Below are positions 11,223 to 23,334 of a stretch of DNA of 64,000 bases, piece after piece. The DNA comes from Lateolabrax maculatus. Lineage: Eukaryota > Chordata > Actinopteri > Acropomatiformes > Lateolabracidae. Both the position numbers and the translations under genes were made by a program. Position 1 is the stretch's first letter. Every line of letters starts with the position of its first letter. The notes beneath the pieces were generated by a model that was given only the letters and a program-made list of their open reading frames with translations, did not search any database and was not told the origin of the DNA. The DNA lies in assembly GCA_031216445.1 (NCBI GenBank), contig CM062206.1:26441501-26505500 (forward strand), in the 5' to 3' direction.

Positions 11223-13369
11223 AGGCTTATTTCGGTGGTGAATCTGTGTCCGTCGGGAAATGAGAGGCTCTGTTTTGCTGCTGGCACAGAGGCCTAGGCG
11301 CCTGTACACAAGGTGTTAACTTTCGGGGTTGCACTTATCTCAATGACCCCTCTGAAGTATAATAAGTAAATAACAGAAGTATGGAGACTATTGATGCTGC
11401 AGCAGTGTTTTATTGATATGCATGTTAATGGAAATGTATTCATGTATTAGGTGTTTAATGCTATAATGTGCATGCTGTAAATATGATCAATCAGTCCAGA
11501 GCAGAAAAAAAAGAATCTGTTGTTAATTCACCAAACATAAAAAAAATAATTAAAAGTTACAGTTGCTGCACAGCGAGTCGCGGACGGACATTTTAAGGAG
11601 GATGATGAATGAGAAATATAAACCTCAAACATGTATTTCACACAGCACAATGCCTGAGTAGGTGTAGGTGTAAGATGTAAAATGCTGCATAAACCAGGTG
11701 GTCTCACAACCTTAGTCACTTGCTGAGTCTGGTAGGTATACCAAGTGAGAAACTATAGATGGAGTCAAAAAATGACTTACGCACTTCCAGAGTTGCGATC
11801 AGGATGTAAAGCATAAAAAGGCAGATTTTAAACTCCAAATAACATTGGAGATTTATTTAGCGGGAATTTGCAGTAACAAATTTGAGGCTCAATTTTTAAT
11901 AATTCAGAAATCTGACTGGATCGTTTGTGGACGACAGTCTCAAAATGAAGTGTATCCAGTTTGGTGTCAATTGAGAGAAAATGTGGGAGGAAGATTGGCA
12001 TATGACTGGACCAATGTTCAAAAATGTTTTTATTTTTATGCATAAGATGGCAGATTTCCTCTGAATAATAATAATAACAATGAGAAATATAAGGGCAGCT
12101 GTGAGCTGCCTGGCCCCTAATTTACAGATTAATTAAAAATAAGATGTAAAGAAAGGAGGTAAATCTGTCATCAAGCAGAGGCAATCACAGAATCACAAAG
12201 ATCCCACATCACACTATAAGCTAAGTTTTACTTAGGTATGCCTGCAGAAATGGTAGGTAAGAGGTGAAAGGTAGACAAGAAGAATGGAATCATGCGTTTC
12301 GTTATTGCTTATTCATTGCATGCAGAATCAAATGACTACGCCGCAGTACCCAGCTCCTCTCATACCATGTTTGATCTGTACAGAAATCATAAAAATAAAT
12401 AGTAATGTCAGACAGGAATCAGTACTACTTCTGTGTCACAAGCTACAAAAATAAAAGTGTCGAATTCACCTGAGTTGCAATGGTGGTTGACAGTATAGTT
12501 GTTCTTCCTACAGTTGGTAAAGTGTTGGTCACAGTCAGTCAAGCTGACTCCAGTCATTTAAAAAGGAAGCTAAATGTAGCGTTCCTCATTATTCATTTAT
12601 CTTTTTAGATTGCTGTGAAATTAATTTAGAAAAAGAGGCTGGGATAATTAAAAAAAAAAAAAAAAAGTAGCCAAAGCCAGTATTAACAGCTAGGTCTGCA
12701 TTGTTATCTCAGAGCTACATTGTTCTCATATAACCGGAAGACTTTGACATCCACATTGTTGCAGTTAAATATTTAGAAAAAAAGAGAGTCCAGACTGATA
12801 GCAAATAATTCTTGAATTCTTCAGTGAGTTTTATTAGCAGAATAGCTTTGTGTGCTTTTTCAGATTGGAAATTTCAGATGGTTTGTATTGGGAGATTCCT
12901 AATGAAATTATTAAAAGTAATTTATAAACATATTTTGACCAGTTTGGGCTGATCTGCTGTCGTCTTTGTTTACTTTGGGTGAAGGTCAAACTTTGGTTAA
13001 ACAGCACCATCTCTGGCTGCATCTGGCGCTGCTCCATTTTGCTATGCAGTAACATTTTGTTGTTTTTTCAGTCAGTCCCACACACTGTTAACCTTGTGAT
13101 GTGGAGCTTAGACTGTCTGATAGCACACACACAGGAACACACATCCCTTGCTGCTTCTTTGGGCTGTTTACATTCCATTTCAGACACAGAGCAATTGTTA
13201 GTTCTGCATGCATCAGAGGAGATTCAAACTTAATTTGAACATTTTTCATGTAATTGCAACTGTTGCGTCTCTTAAGAGATTATTATGGGCTTTGTTTGAA
13301 ACAATGGTGAATTTGTATCTAAAGCTCTTTCACATAAATAGATTTTGGAACTTGTAGTTTGCCACACAT
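11223..13369. other. AT-rich stretch, nothing recognised
   Basis: Contains a poly(A) run near 12650 and only short unrelated frames. The segment lies between an LTR/L2 block and a pol remnant of the same provirus type, so degraded gag-side sequence is possible, but nothing identifiable remains. Confidence 0.4.
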
Positions 13370-14485
13370 TAAGCAAAATCACTTACCTCAAGAAACAAAT
13401 TAAAGGTATTAAACCTTTTAATGACTCTTTTCTAGAGCAAGGTGTTTTTACACCTGCCTCTAGCCAGTAAACAAGCTACATTTATATCCTTAAAGCTAAC
13501 AAACCAGGAGAATGGCGCTTTGTTCAAGATCTGAAAAGATCTGAAAAGCAATTGTTCCAATTTTAATAATTACTAAAATAATAATTATTAATTTTGACTG
13601 ATGTCAATTTTAATTTGGCCTCATTATCTCATGAATTTAATTTTACATAATGGTGCATTTGTGTTCAGCATTCTTTTTGTGATAGTCAGTATTAATTCTG
13701 ACTCACCTACAATATAGGCATCAGAGATAAAGACAGACATGGATGGCCTTGTTTACCTGATGCAAGCATGTTGCTTTTGAGAAAGCATGTAAACAGACTC
13801 TATTTTCCTTCTGGAATGCTTGACGGAAAGAGGTGACTTTCTTGCTAAGCTGGTCACCTAACTGGAGTACATTTTGGAAAATGGTCAGCTCCTCTCAACA
13901 GACAGAGTTATGGTGCTGTCCGCAGTGCCTCCTCCACACATGAAAGAAGATGTGTTCCTTCTCAGGCATGACCAGTTACTGCAAGTATTAGACTCATATC
14001 CATGCAATGAACTTTGTCACCTTTTGCTGCCACTCTGAACTCTGCACCTTAACTCTTCAATGAACGGTTAACTTGACATCAGCATTCAGAGACTGAAGGC
14101 TGCTCTCACATCAGCACCAGCTTTGGGCTTGCCAGACAATGAACTGCCTGTTGTTTACATGTACAATGAAAAGACATCTTCATCATGGGAATCTTGGTTC
14201 ACACATATTGCTCTCATTATCGCCTGATGGCTTTCTATTTTTCTAAGCTGCCTCCTGTAATTCAGGAGATGCCAGGATACTTGTGAGTTGTTATAGCTGA
14301 AGCTATTCTAAATGGGAAATCAGCCTCATTGACATGGGTACTTTTAAAGTTTTAATTTTATGTGTTTTAAACATTCTGAACACTTCTGCCACCAACACAT
14401 GACAGTGACTCCAAATCCGGTTACAATGTGACCATTCTGTTTAATGCTGACATCTTTGTTCAAATAGCACGCCTTTTCATCCAGC
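13370..14485 (+). pseudogene. Endogenous retrovirus pol remnant
   Basis: Translation in shifting frames shows pieces of a gammaretrovirus-like pol: a KPGEWRFVQDL motif at about 13505-13545 from the RT N-terminus, a YILENGQLLSTDRV stretch at about 13870, and LKAALTSAPALGLPDNELP near 14100-14150 from the connection/RNase H entrance. Many stops and frameshifts are present and the RT centre is missing, so this is a dead fossil. An L2 LINE cuts it at about 14486. It lies on the same strand as the env-side remnant, polypurine tract and LTR at 20794-23334, which probably belong to the same old provirus. Confidence 0.75.
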
Positions 14486-15040
14486 TACATTGGTCACATT
14501 GATTGAAAATTCATCATCTTGTGCACTCAGCCAGTTCAGATATATCTTCGAGTACAGGAACCTCAGAAGCAGCTGTAGAACAGATTTATATTTAGACTGT
14601 TTTTCTCCAATTGACCTTTACCAACTAACTGCAATGATTTTTTCGTCTAAACCAACAACCTGCCTCTTAGACCCCATCCCAACTAGGCTGCTTAAAGAAG
14701 TTTTACCCTTAGTTAGCACTTCTTTACTAAACATGATCAATCTGTCTTTATTAACAGGCTATGTACCACAGTCCTTCAAAGTAGCTGTAATTAAACCTTT
14801 TCTTAAAAAGCCTACGCTTGATCCGGGGGTTTTAGCCAAATTATGAACCTATATCTAACCTTGCCTTTCTCTCCAAAATCCTTGAGAAAGTGGTCGTTAA
14901 TCAGTTATGTGACTTTCTAAACAGCAATAGTTTATTTGAGGATTTTCAGTCAGGATTTAGGGAGCATCATAGCACAGAGACAGCACTGGTGAAAGTGACA
15001 AAGACCTTTTGATTGCGTCACACAAAGGATTTGTCTCTGT
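14486..15040 (+). mobile_element. L2-type LINE, first part (host of a nested L2)
   Basis: Codes on the + strand for LYLDCFSPIDLYQLTAMIFS, CLLDPIPTRLLKEVLPLVST and GYVPQSFKVAVIKPFLKKPT, followed by a frameshift. It stops at 15040 after AAAGGATTTGTCTCTGT and continues at 17961. A 2.9-kb L2 in the opposite orientation lies between. Confidence 0.9.
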
Positions 15041-16103
15041 CAAGTCAAGTCAAGTCAATTTTATTTGTATAGCGCCAAATCATAACAAAAGTTATCTCAA
15101 GACGCTTTCACATAGAGTAGGTCTAGACCATACTCTTTAAAATATTATTTACAGAGACCCAACAGTTCCCACCATGAGCAAGCACTTGGCGACAGTGGCG
15201 AGGAAAAACTCCCTTTTAACAGGTAGAAACCTCGAGCAGAACCAGGCTCTGGGTGGGCGGCCATCTGCATCGACCGAGTTGGGTTGAAAGGGGAGGAGAG
15301 AGGGGGAGAGGGGAGATAGAACAGGAGGACAGACAACAAATCAGACTAATAATAATAACAACTGCAGCAGTGAGTGTGGAGCAGGAACATGGGGGCAGTA
15401 GACGGCCGGCAATCACAGATCCAGAATCTACAGCTCCAGGGGCGGAAATATCTGCAGAAAGTGAGAAGGCGAAAAAGCACAGAAAGCACAAGGACTACCA
15501 GGAAGAAATGGAGTTGGTAACCTGTATTAGTGGGATAGGAATGCGTACAGATAGAGAGGGAAAGGGGGAGAGAGAAGCTCAGTGCGTCATAGGAAGTCCC
15601 CCGGCAGTCTAAGCCTATAACAGCATAACTAAGGGATGGTTCAGGACTCACCTGAGCCAGCCCTAACTATAAGCTTTATCAAAGAGGAACGTTTTTAGCA
15701 TACTCTTAAATGAAGAGAGGGTGTCTGCCTCCCAAACCCAAATTGGGAGCTGGTTCCACAGAAGAGGAGTTTGATAACTAAAGGCTCTGGCTCCCATTCT
15801 TCTTTTAGAGAATTTAGGTACCACAAGTAACCCTGCATTCTGTGAGCGTAGTGTTCTAGTGAGGTAATACGGTATTATCAGCTCTTTAAGATATGATGGT
15901 GCCTGACCAATACGAGCTTTGTAAGTGAGGAGGACGACTTTAAATTCTGTTCTAGATTTCACAGGGAGCCAGTGCAGAGAAGCTAATATCGGAGAAATAT
16001 GTACCCTTTTGCTAGTTCCTGTCAGTACACGTGCAGCCGCATTCTGGATCAGCTGGAGAGTCTTTAGAGACTTATCGGGGGAACCCGATAATAAGGAATT
16101 ACA

Positions 16104-16925
16104 TTAATCTAACCTAGAAGTAACAAATGCATGAACTAGTTTTTCTGCATGTTTTTGAGACAGGATATGCCTGATTTTTATAATGTTACGTAAGTGGAAG
16201 AAGGCAGTCCTTGAAGTCTGTTTTATATAGGTATTAAAGGACATGTCCTGATCAAAGATTACTCCTAGACTCCTTACAGTGGTGCTAGAGGCCAGGGCAA
16301 TGCCATCTAGAGTATCATCTGCATAGCAGTGAAAGTTTATGGAGTGTTTTCTGATAATATTGCCTAAAGGAAGCATATACAAGGTAAATAAAAGTGGTCC
16401 GAGCACTGAACCTTGCGGAACTCCATGACTAACTTCCGTGTGCACGGAGGATTCATCATTTACATGGACAAACTGAAATCTATCTGATAAATACGACTGA
16501 AACCAGCTTAGTGCAGGTCCTTTGATGCCAATCAAATGCTCCAGTCTCTGTAATAGGATACAATGGTCAATGGTATCGAAAGCGGCATTAAGATCTAACA
16601 GAACAAGTACAGAGACAAATCCTTTATCTGACGCAATCAAAAGGTCATTTGTCACTCTCACCAGTGCTGTCTCTGTGCTATGAAATTCCCTAAATCCTGA
16701 CTGAAAATCCTCAAATACACTATTGCTGTTTAGAAAGTCACATAACTGATTAACGACCACTTTCTCAAGGATTTTGGAGAGAAAGGGAAGGTTAGATATA
16801 GGTCTATAATTGGCTAAAACCCCTGGATCAAGCGTAGGCTTTTTAAGAAGAGGTTTAATTACAGCTACTTTGAAGGACTGTGGTACATAGCCTGTTAATA
16901 AAGACAGATTGATCATGTCTAGCAA
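16104..16925 (-). pseudogene. L2 ORF2, reverse transcriptase core (truncated)
   Basis: A 273-codon frame that follows the frameshift. It contains YRPISNLPFLSKILEKVVVN, NAAFDTIDHCILLQRLEHLI, PQGSVLGPLLFTLYMLPLG and FHCYADDT, the RT palm motifs. About 50 residues are missing after YADDT, and a stop replaces the tyrosine of SRLDYC at the end. The C-terminal part continues at 15663-15962 with DTLSSFKSMLKTFLFDKAYS. Confidence 0.85.
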
Positions 16926-17929
16926 AGAAGTGCTAAGGGTAAAACTTCTTTAAGCAGCCTAGTTGAGATGGGGTCTAAGAGGCAGGTTGTTGGTTTAGAC
17001 GAAAAAATCATTGAAGTTAGTTGGTAAAGGTCAATTGGAGAAAAACAGTCTAAATATAAATCTGGTTCTACAGCTGCTTCTGAGGTTCCTGAGGTTCCTG
17101 TACTCGAAGATGTATCTGAACTAGCTGAGAGCACAAGATGATGAATTTTTTCTCTAATAGTTAGAATTTTATCATCAAAGAAGCTCATGAAGTTATTACT
17201 ACTGAGAGCTCTGGGAATACATGGCTCAACAGAGCTCTGATTCTGTGTCAGCCTGGCTACAGTGCTGAAAAGAAACCTAGGGTTGTTCCTATGTTCCTCT
17301 ATTAGTGAGGAGTAATAGGCTCCTCTGGCATTACGGAGGGCCTTCCTGTATGTTCTAAAACTATCTTGCCAAACTAAATGAGTTTCCTCCAGTTTGGTGG
17401 AACGCCATTTCCTTTCTAATTTTCGCGATGTTTCTTTTAATTTGCAGGTTAAGGAGTTATACCATGGAGCTAACCTCTTTTGTTTTATTATTTTCTTTTT
17501 GATAGGGGCAATACAATCAAGAGTCGTTCGCAGCGAGCCTGCAGCACTCTCAACCAGATGATCAATTTGGGAGGGACTAAAGTTAGCATAGGAGTCCTCC
17601 GTTACATTGAGACATGGCATTGAATTAAATGCCGATGGAATCACTTCTTTAAATTTAGCTACAGCACTCTCAGACAGGCATCTACTAAAGGAATGTTTGC
17701 CTAATGGCCTATAGTCCAGTAATATAAATTCAAAAGTTATTAAATAATGGTCTGATAAGACAGAATTTTGTGGGAAGACTTTTAAATCTTCAATTTTGAT
17801 TCCATATGACAGAACAAGATCGAGGGTATGGTTAAAACAATGAGTGGGTTTGTTTACACTCTGACAGAAACCAATCGAATCTAATAGTGAGATAAACGCA
17901 GAACTAAGGCTATCATTATCTACGTCCAC
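16919..17929 (-). pseudogene. L2 ORF2, endonuclease C-terminus to RT entry (frameshifted)
   Basis: A 336-codon frame. Residues 1-60 are the endonuclease end (FNHTLDLVLSYGI and LSDHYLITFEF, the SDH being the catalytic histidine region). Residues 100-200 are the linker with APWYNSLTCKLKETSRKLER. Residues 230-330 enter the RT domain (CLLDPISTRLLKEVL). The frame ends prematurely through a 4-bp deletion seen by comparison with 28602-29192. Not a host gene. Confidence 0.85.
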
Positions 17930-17960
17930 GTGAATATTGAAATCACCTACAATCTGTACT

Positions 17961-18204
17961 TGTTCTGTTAGATCTTGGTGCCGCTTTCGATACCACTGAC
18001 CATTGTATCCTATTACAGAGACTGGAGCATTTGATTGGCGTCAAAGGACCCGCACTTAGCTGGTTTCAGTCGTATTTATCAGATAGATTTCAGTTTGTCC
18101 ATGTAAATGATGAATCCTCTGTGCACACGGAAGTTAGTCACGGAATTCCTCAAGGTTCGGTGCTTGGACCACTTTTTTTTACCTTGTATATGCTTCCTTT
18201 AGGC
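17961..18204 (+). mobile_element. L2-type LINE, second part of the interrupted host copy
   Basis: Continues exactly where 15040 stopped (ACTTGTTCTGTTAGATC), coding for IGVKGPALSWFQSYLSDRFQ and PQGSVLGPLFFTLYMLPLG. It ends at CTTTAGGC, where a hAT element begins. The rest of the L2 (YADD and C-terminus) is absent. Confidence 0.9.
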
Positions 18205-18461
18205 CAGACCTGGGCATTGTACAGCCCGAGGGCCACATACGGCCCTTTGGTTGACTCTGACTGGCCCGTGTGAGGTTACAAAAAATTACAAAATAAACAC
18301 ATTTTCTAATTTTACCTCATGCATGGACTAAAGCTGCAGGCCTTTTATTTTGAAGTGTTTTATTCACGTAATGATGCAAAATGTAAATCAAATACGTGCA
18401 CATGATTGAATCAGGTGTACGAGCCGTCATAACTCACAAGACGACTTTAGCCCTCAAAAAT

Positions 18462-20577
18462 GTCCGCTCATGCTAAAAAAAGAAAGGTAGACGCTGAATG
18501 CAGGGTTTTCAACAAAAAATGGACTGCTAAGTATTTATTTACTGAAGTCGGAGGTAAAGCCATGTGTTTAGTTTGCAGAGAGCAGATCGCCGTGTTGAAG
18601 GATTACAATTTGAGTCGGCATTACGAGACGAACTGATGCTGAAAAAGCGGGAACATCGGAAGCTTTGCTAGCTAAGCTACAAAAGCAGCAAGGCTTTTTT
18701 ACCAAGCTTCACACATCCAGGGATGCAACAACCAAGACCAGCTTTGTGATATCCCACAAAATCGCTAAAAACAGTAAGCCATTCTCAGAGGGGGAGTTTG
18801 TCAAAGAGTGCTTGATGGACTCTGAAGCACTAATATGCCCTGAAAAACAAGAAGCATTTGAGCAAGTCCCGCTATCCAGGTGAACCGTGATGAGAAGGAT
18901 CGAGGACATTGCGGGGAATCTGGAGCTTCAGCTGCAATGTGAAGTGGCAAGTTTTGACTTTTCCTCCTTGGCTTTGGACGAGAGCTGCGATGTCCGTGAC
19001 ACAGCCCAGTTACTCGTATTCGTCCGTGGGATAAAGGACTTCAAGATTACAGAGGAGCTGGCAGCACTGCGGTCAATGAAAGGGACAACAACAGGGAGCA
19101 ATCTGTTCACGGAGGTAGATGCATGCATGGACACGCTGGGACTGACATGGGACAGACTGGCAGGTGTCACAACAGACGTTGTCCAAGTCTGACTGGGAAA
19201 AATGTCGGACTTTTGAAACGTATGCAAGATAAAGTGACTGAAATCGACCCAGATCAAAAATTGGTATTTTTGCATTGTATTATACATCAGCATGTGTTGT
19301 GCAAGTCAGTGCTAAAAATGAACCATGTTATTGATGCTGTAACTGTTGCAGGTCCCAGGCATGCGACCATACAAACAGTTATTCTGATAAAAAAGGTTAA
19401 ATGAGCAGACAGGAACACGTTTGGCTGTTACTCCATTGACTCCTCATAGCAGAATGACGAGAGAGCCAACAAGAGCGCAAAGCAGGGTTTTAGTCGGCTG
19501 CCCACCGTTCCACTGCCCCCTACTGACGTTGTTGGGTATTGCACCAAGATAATAGTCCACAAAGACTGACTAAAAATCCCTCAACACCTACAATATTACT
19601 TATCAGCAACGACTGGAATACACATAGTGATCATGCCTTTAAGTAGATAAAACATTAACAAAAAATGTGACCACATCTTTTGTGTGCGTCACATAACTAA
19701 AATAGTTAACTTCGTCAGGGCACGAGCATTGAATCATAGAAAGTTTGTTTCACTTTTGGAGGAGCATGTGACTGAACATAGTGACATTGGCTACCACACA
19801 GCTGTCAGATGGCTCAGCCTGGGCAAAATGCTAAAAAGAGTATGGGACCTGAAAGCAGAGATTTGAGAGTTCTGTGAGAAGAAAGGCAAGGACATCCCAG
19901 AGCTCTCAGATGAGGACTGGATGGCAGATTATGCATTTGTTATTGATGTGACTGCACTAATAAATGAACTGAACACCAAACTGCAAGGCAAGGGCCTTTT
20001 TGTTCATGAAATGCACAGCCTTTCATGAGAAAGTTGCAGTTTTTTTCAAGCCAACTGGAGAGCAACAATCTCACTCACATGCAAACCCTGAAAGAAGTCA
20101 CACCATCAGCTGATCACCTCCGCAGGTACTCATCTATGCTAAGAGCACTGCATGGTGAGTTTTCAAGGCGATTTGAAGATCTCAGAATGATCGAGGATGA
20201 AATGCACATGATTTCCTCTCCCTTTACCTGCAGTGTGGATAATGCACACAGTGATGTTCAGCTGGAACTCATTGACCTGCAGTCTGATGCGGTACTGGCA
20301 GAGCAGTAAGTCAGGATCACTGCTGGATTTTTACTTTTCTCTCAAGGAGGAGAACTTTCCAAACATAAGGAGACATGCTTATAAGATGTTGGTTCTCTTT
20401 GGCTCTACCTACATATGTGAACAAACATTCTCAGTGATGAAGTTTACGAAATCCAGGTATAGATCCTCTCTCACTGATGATCATCTGGCAGCTGTGCTTC
20501 ACATCTCCACCTCAGACATTCAACCTGACTTTGATGCACTTGTGAAAGCCCAACAGAGATTAGATTTCTCTCACTGA
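18462..20577 (+). pseudogene. hAT transposase pseudogene (BED finger, hATC end; GTF2IRD2-like family)
   Basis: Order of parts: an N-terminal BED-type zinc finger at 18462-18630 (AMCLVCREQIAVLKDYNLSR, then HYET); a conserved block at 18665-18883 (KLHTSRDATTKTSFVISHKI); the catalytic-core start at 18887-19192 (SLALDESCDVRDTAQLLVFV); a 300-bp interruption at about 19396-19690; a central block at 19684-19866 (GYHTAVRWLSLGKMLKRVW); and the hAT dimerisation end at 20330-20574 (NIRRHAYKMLVLFGSTYICE and SSLTDDHLAAVLHIS). At least five frame breaks. The family includes transposases similar to vertebrate GTF2IRD2 C-termini. No intact product is possible. Confidence 0.85.
19396..19690. other. Insertion inside the hAT transposase gene
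   Basis: Neighbouring hAT coding blocks (ending DAVTVAG... and beginning KIVNFVRARALNHRKF) should be nearly contiguous, but about 295 bp of unrelated sequence lies between. No termini recognised. Confidence 0.55.
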
Positions 20578-20793
20578 ACAAGAAAAAATAACTGAAAAAA
20601 ATCAAATGAGGTGGTTAGACTAGAAATGCTGGCTTGTAAAGCCACCAACATTGTCAAAACAATGCTATTTACTGCTTTTATAAAGAAATACAATTAATAT
20701 TATGCTGAATTGAGTTCAGCCCTTTGGCCTGGCCCTCCACAATATTTTCTGTTTCTCATGTGGCCCCATGGAAAAAATAATTGCCCACCCCTG

Positions 20794-22791
20794 ATCAACA
20801 CGATAGGAACTAAAACGGAAGCATTAATACGGAGCAAAACAACAAACAGCATTTAGCAACCTAGAATAGCAATAAACAACATTAGCCTAATGATGGATGT
20901 GCATGGAAGTAATTTAAGTAATTGTTGGGTATGTTAACAATCACTATCTGGATCTCATTTGCCAATGCTTAATCCAATTCCATTAACTAAAGAAGATTGG
21001 GAAATGTTTGACTGGTATGAATTTGGTTATTTTGTGATGTCATAGGTTAATCAATATGATTGACCTCCAGGTGTCAATATCTTTAGTGTATAAGGTACTG
21101 AGTTTTCACACAATCCAGAAGTTCCTTTCGACATATGATTTAAATAACTTTGAATAGACTAACTGATCATCAATTACAGGACCAGCTAATTGTGAAATAA
21201 AAGTGTTGCTCCTATGGTAAAGGTAAATGTTTGAGTTGAGTCCATGGCAGACAAGGCAGATGTCTTGTCTCTGACCTCTGCAAATGTAGAACTGATAAAT
21301 TAAGGATTTTTCAATACCTTCCGATGTTAAATGTTCATGAATAATGGTAGAATCAACATGTTTTTATGCTGACTCTGATCCGACCCTAAAGAGCTTACGC
21401 ACAGACGAAATTTGAAAATGTAGGAACTCATAGTTGTCTAGAAGTGCCAAAATGACAGTAACTTCTTCTTCCATATATGAAAGTGTTCACATGATACACT
21501 GTAGCTGATTTAATCCAGACTGACAGTGAAAACCAGAGGGCTGTTGTGACAGCACAACCAGGGTGCAGGTAAAGAGTAAATAAAAAGAAAAAACATCTAT
21601 CATTCTAATAAGTAATCTCAACTGTAATGTTTTATGTATTGTATTTCCACGTATCATTGATTGTTATAATTTAGATCATTTCTGTTTAGTATTTTCCTCT
21701 GGGTGTGAAGGTTAAAAGCGCCAGACCTCAACGGAAGGTCTGCACAAAGGAGTGAAAGGTTATACATTGTTTAGACTAAAGAGCGTTTGCCACACATTAC
21801 ATTTGTTTATTCTATACATTTTATTGTTTTGAGTTTGAGGTATCCATAATCTTTAATGAGTGAAGTCACCAGAGATTGATTTTTCTTAAATCATAGATAG
21901 TGACCAGTATGGTAAGAAGAATGTATACCAATAAATTTGACCAGTTCTCAGTTTTAAAATGTAAACTGGAAAAGTAAGGACTCTGAAGTAATATCTTGTA
22001 TTTCTTCAAAGTGTTCTGAGTTACTGTAATCAAGTCATATATTGTGCTATATATAGATTTGAGTGTTTCGTTTTGATTTGATTTGTATATTTTTGGCAAC
22101 TATTGTGTGTAGGTGCATGTGATCTGTCACCTCTGTCAGAGATCTTAAAGCTCTTCACAGTGTTTCAGAGATCTTTAACCACTTGAGAGTGTTCTTCAGA
22201 GAGGGTTTCTATTTGACTTAATAATATTTACTTTGGGGTTACAAATGCAAAATATGCATTTGCCATTTACTGCACTAAATATTAGATAAATCTTTGTGGC
22301 TTGTTGAAAGTGATCCAAGTTTGTAGTTTTACCTTAAGGTTACACTAAGGTTTTGAAGTATGTTTGATTTACATTCCTAATGTTCTGTAGACATATGAGA
22401 GTTAATGATCATGTATGGGGAAAGTAGAGGATGACAAATATTTTACTCTGTAACATGTGTAATGTGTAAGTCATTGAAAATCAGTGAGGATAGTCCTTAT
22501 GTATTTGTATGAATGTTTTGGATACAGTAAGAATTTATACAGTATTTGCATACACAGTAAGAGTTAGTAATCTTTAATCTGATTCGTTCTTTATATCTTG
22601 AAGAAAGAAGATTGTTATTGGTTTATGGTCCATGTGTAGTTTGGATTCATGTTTACTTGTTTTATTGAATGTTCAATATTGTTATTGTAAGCGAGTGCAA
22701 TTAAACTCTGAAGGTGTTCCTGATTTGATCTTAAGGTAATAGTAAGAACAATGGTAGATAGTTTTAATCTTACAATCAAAAAGGGGGGAAC
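20794..22791 (+). pseudogene. Endogenous retrovirus 3' region (env-side remnant) with polypurine tract
   Basis: Heavily decayed sequence on the same strand as the LTR that follows. Near 20905 a short frame has a CWVC motif of the kind found in gammaretrovirus-like surface proteins, followed by residues fitting the same region. No open frame longer than about 80 codons survives. It ends in the polypurine tract AAAAAGGGGGGAA (22779-22790) immediately before the LTR, which fixes the polarity. Env assignment is inference from position plus this one motif. Confidence 0.55.
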
Positions 22792-23334
22792 TGTGAAGGA
22801 ATTTTCCTTCTTGTATGTTAAACTTCCCTCTTGTAGGTTAAAGGTAACTTAAGACAGTGCTTCACAGGTCAGGTCAACTGTTTGTCACTGGTCGCCTTTC
22901 TCACTCTGTGTGCCTGACAAGTCTTAGTTGACTTTTGCCTCTGGTAGACCAAGGTCTGCTAGATATATTCTTTATTTAGGTAAAAACACAACAGGCTGGC
23001 GCCTGGTTGTTGATGCTGGATAAGAGAGACTGTAGAGAGGCTATGCTGTTGCTAGGACAGCAATGTTGACGTCTTTCCTTGTCTGGATCTGATATCCAAT
23101 AGAGTCATCACACATGCCAGGCTGAGTTAGGAATAACCCTATTTGGATATAGCGGAACCTATCAGTTCTGGGGAGGATTAAATACTGAGCTTCAGGACAC
23201 CATCTTCAGATTTGGGTAGCAGTGATGATGTATGATTCACACGTGGTGTTTCCCTTTTCTCCTCGATCGTGTTTCAATAAATATTCCTACGTAAGACATC
23301 CAGGTCTCCTGAAACTTTTTGTTAGAGTGAACCA
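22792..23334 (+). mobile_element. Retroviral LTR family A, copy 3 (3' LTR of the old provirus)
   Basis: TGTGAAGG to GTGAACCA, 543 bp. It is preceded by a polypurine tract and contains AATAAA at about 23276 (TTCAATAAATATTCC). Aligns along its length with 10325-10858. This copy defines the 5' border of the family because the internal sequence is still attached. Confidence 0.9.

Larger units (their letters stand above)
15041..17960 (-). mobile_element. L2-type LINE, longest copy, inserted into another L2
   Basis: This 2.9-kb copy is 5'-truncated within the apurinic-type endonuclease (its reading begins at a GDFNIHVD motif). In order it carries the end of the endonuclease, a linker, the reverse transcriptase with YADDT, the C-terminal domain, a 0.6-kb 3' untranslated region and the (TCAAG)n-type tail. 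Lesions seen: a 4-bp deletion near 16936 that shifts frame after KEVLPL; a nonsense codon near 16104 in SRLDYCNSL; and an in-frame loss of roughly 50 codons after YADDT. The flanks suggest a TCTGT target duplication. Confidence 0.9.
18205..20793 (+). mobile_element. hAT transposon, near full length but dead
   Basis: Starts CAGACCTGGGCA and ends TGCCCACCCCTG, imperfect terminal inverted repeats of the CAGGGGTGGGCA hAT type. The 2.6-kb body holds one broken transposase gene. The flanking 8 bp (CTTTAGGC left, ATCAACAC right) do not match, so the target duplication has been lost or the locus rearranged. Related sequence occurs at 41503-44326. Confidence 0.85.

Noticed and set aside
15253..15651. 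Overlapping frames on both strands, also at 8758, 42341 and 49606
   Set aside because: They recur in each L2 copy within the 3' untranslated region, on the strand opposite to the LINE ORF or in its untranslated part, so they are structural by-products.
18197..20801. 8-bp target duplication of the first hAT
   Set aside because: Flanks CTTTAGGC and ATCAACAC do not match.
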